A DNA stretch of 64,000 nt from Aphanothece sp. CMT-3BRIN-NPC111. Lineage in GTDB: Bacteria; Cyanobacteriota; Cyanobacteriia; Cyanobacteriales; JAHHGU01. Positions 63,602-64,000 of the stretch are shown here, piece by piece. A program made the position numbers and the translations under genes. Positions within the stretch are counted from its first letter, which is position 1. Each line of letters opens with the position of its first letter. The DNA is taken from NCBI GenBank assembly GCA_019359765.1, contig JAHHGU010000018.1, positions 1-64,000 on the forward strand. Direction: 5' to 3'. The notes beneath the pieces were generated by a model. The model saw only the letters and a list, made by a program, of their open reading frames with translations. It was not told the DNA's origin and made no database searches.

Positions 63602-64000
63602 CTAACCGTCCTCGACCGTCTCAACCAGCTGTTTCAGGGCGTCGGTGACTTGTTGTAGGGGGCGATTGCCATCAACCGAAGCTAGAGAATCGCGATCGCG
63701 GTAGAAATCAATCAAGGGCGCTGTTTGTTGGCGATAGACTTCCAGACGTCTGCGAATAGTTTCTTCGTTATCATCCTGGCGTCCACGTCCCAACATCCGA
63801 GTCACTAATACCTCGTCCGGCACTTCCAGATTAACGACACAGCCGTACTCCTGTTTCATATCCTGCAATAGCTCATCCAAAAACGCAGCTTGACTGACGT
63901 TCCGGGGAAAGCCATCGAGAATCCAACCATTCTGGGCATCTGATTGGCTCAGGCGTTCCCGCATCAGATCCAGGATCAGAGCATCCGGAACCAACTCGCC
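63602..64000 (-). CDS. adk: Adenylate kinase (C-terminal part, cut by the window edge)
   Basis: The last 132 residues of adenylate kinase, which balances AMP, ADP and ATP. Visible are [31 protein letters not shown] (AMP-site segment), [18 protein letters not shown] and [17 protein letters not shown] with the lid arginines. The lid is the short form without a zinc site. The N-terminal P-loop lies beyond base 64000. The upstream neighbour is expected to be secY. Confidence 0.95.
   Translation of the reverse strand, partial: GELVPDALILDLMRERLSQSDAQNGWILDGFPRNVSQAAFLDELLQDMKQEYGCVVNLEVPDEVLVTRMLGRGRQDDNEETIRRRLEVYRQQTAPLIDFYRDRDSLASVDGNRPLQQVTDALKQLVETVEDG

Overview
The window is a gene-dense stretch of a cyanobacterial chromosome. 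Markers are an Flv1/Flv3-type diflavin pair, psbM, psb34, a CpcS/CpeS-family phycobilin lyase, a Cph2-like phytochrome, a manganese ABC transporter, LL-diaminopimelate aminotransferase and many GCGATCGC (HIP1) octamers. Short tandem repeats, mostly heptamers, are scattered through it as in many filamentous and other large-genome cyanobacteria. The species cannot be named from the sequence alone. No tRNA, rRNA or CRISPR array was seen.

Layout. 1-5 kb: argH, a small basic protein, an IS200/IS605-like remnant, a Nudix hydrolase, an alpha/beta hydrolase lacking its usual histidine, and coaX. 5-9 kb: the flv3-flv1 type pair for oxygen photoreduction. 9-11.7 kb: an AT-rich island with a GIY-YIG protein between two Uma2 genes. 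11.8-22 kb: dapL, a lipoprotein, the bilin lyase, a LysE exporter, a TetR regulator with a clear operator pair before a divergent membrane gene, an apocarotenoid oxygenase, an FBT-type transporter and a universal stress protein. 22-30 kb: psbM, a ferredoxin, a TolC protein, hpf/lrtA, lipB, an FHA-adenylate cyclase, a DUF3120 protein and uppP. 30.6-37 kb: a 1598-residue Cph2-like photoreceptor with two GGDEF domains and one EAL domain, then a zinc-ribbon membrane protein. 37-50 kb: a DUF512/radical-SAM-like protein, mntBA/mntC, deoC-recO, an MFS-glycosyltransferase pair, and a histidine kinase and response regulator upstream of a secreted repeat protein. 50-57 kb: a metalloprotease, gpmI-secG, an ABC-F protein and the psb34 pair behind a consensus HLR1 site. 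57-64 kb: the distal part of the cyanobacterial ribosomal-protein super-operon, read leftward: adk, infA, rpmJ, rpsM, rpsK, rpoA, rplQ, truA, rplM, rpsI, rpmE, prfA.

The most interesting observations are the enlarged Cph2-like light/cyclic-di-GMP protein; the Uma2/GIY-YIG/Uma2 island; repeat units that supply the N-terminus, C-terminus or an internal insert of several housekeeping proteins; two copies of a GC-rich repeat whose hairpin loops are inverted relative to each other; several short elements bounded by inverted repeats; the TetR operator pair; and the HLR1 site. Functions come from motif recognition by eye; no database search was run.
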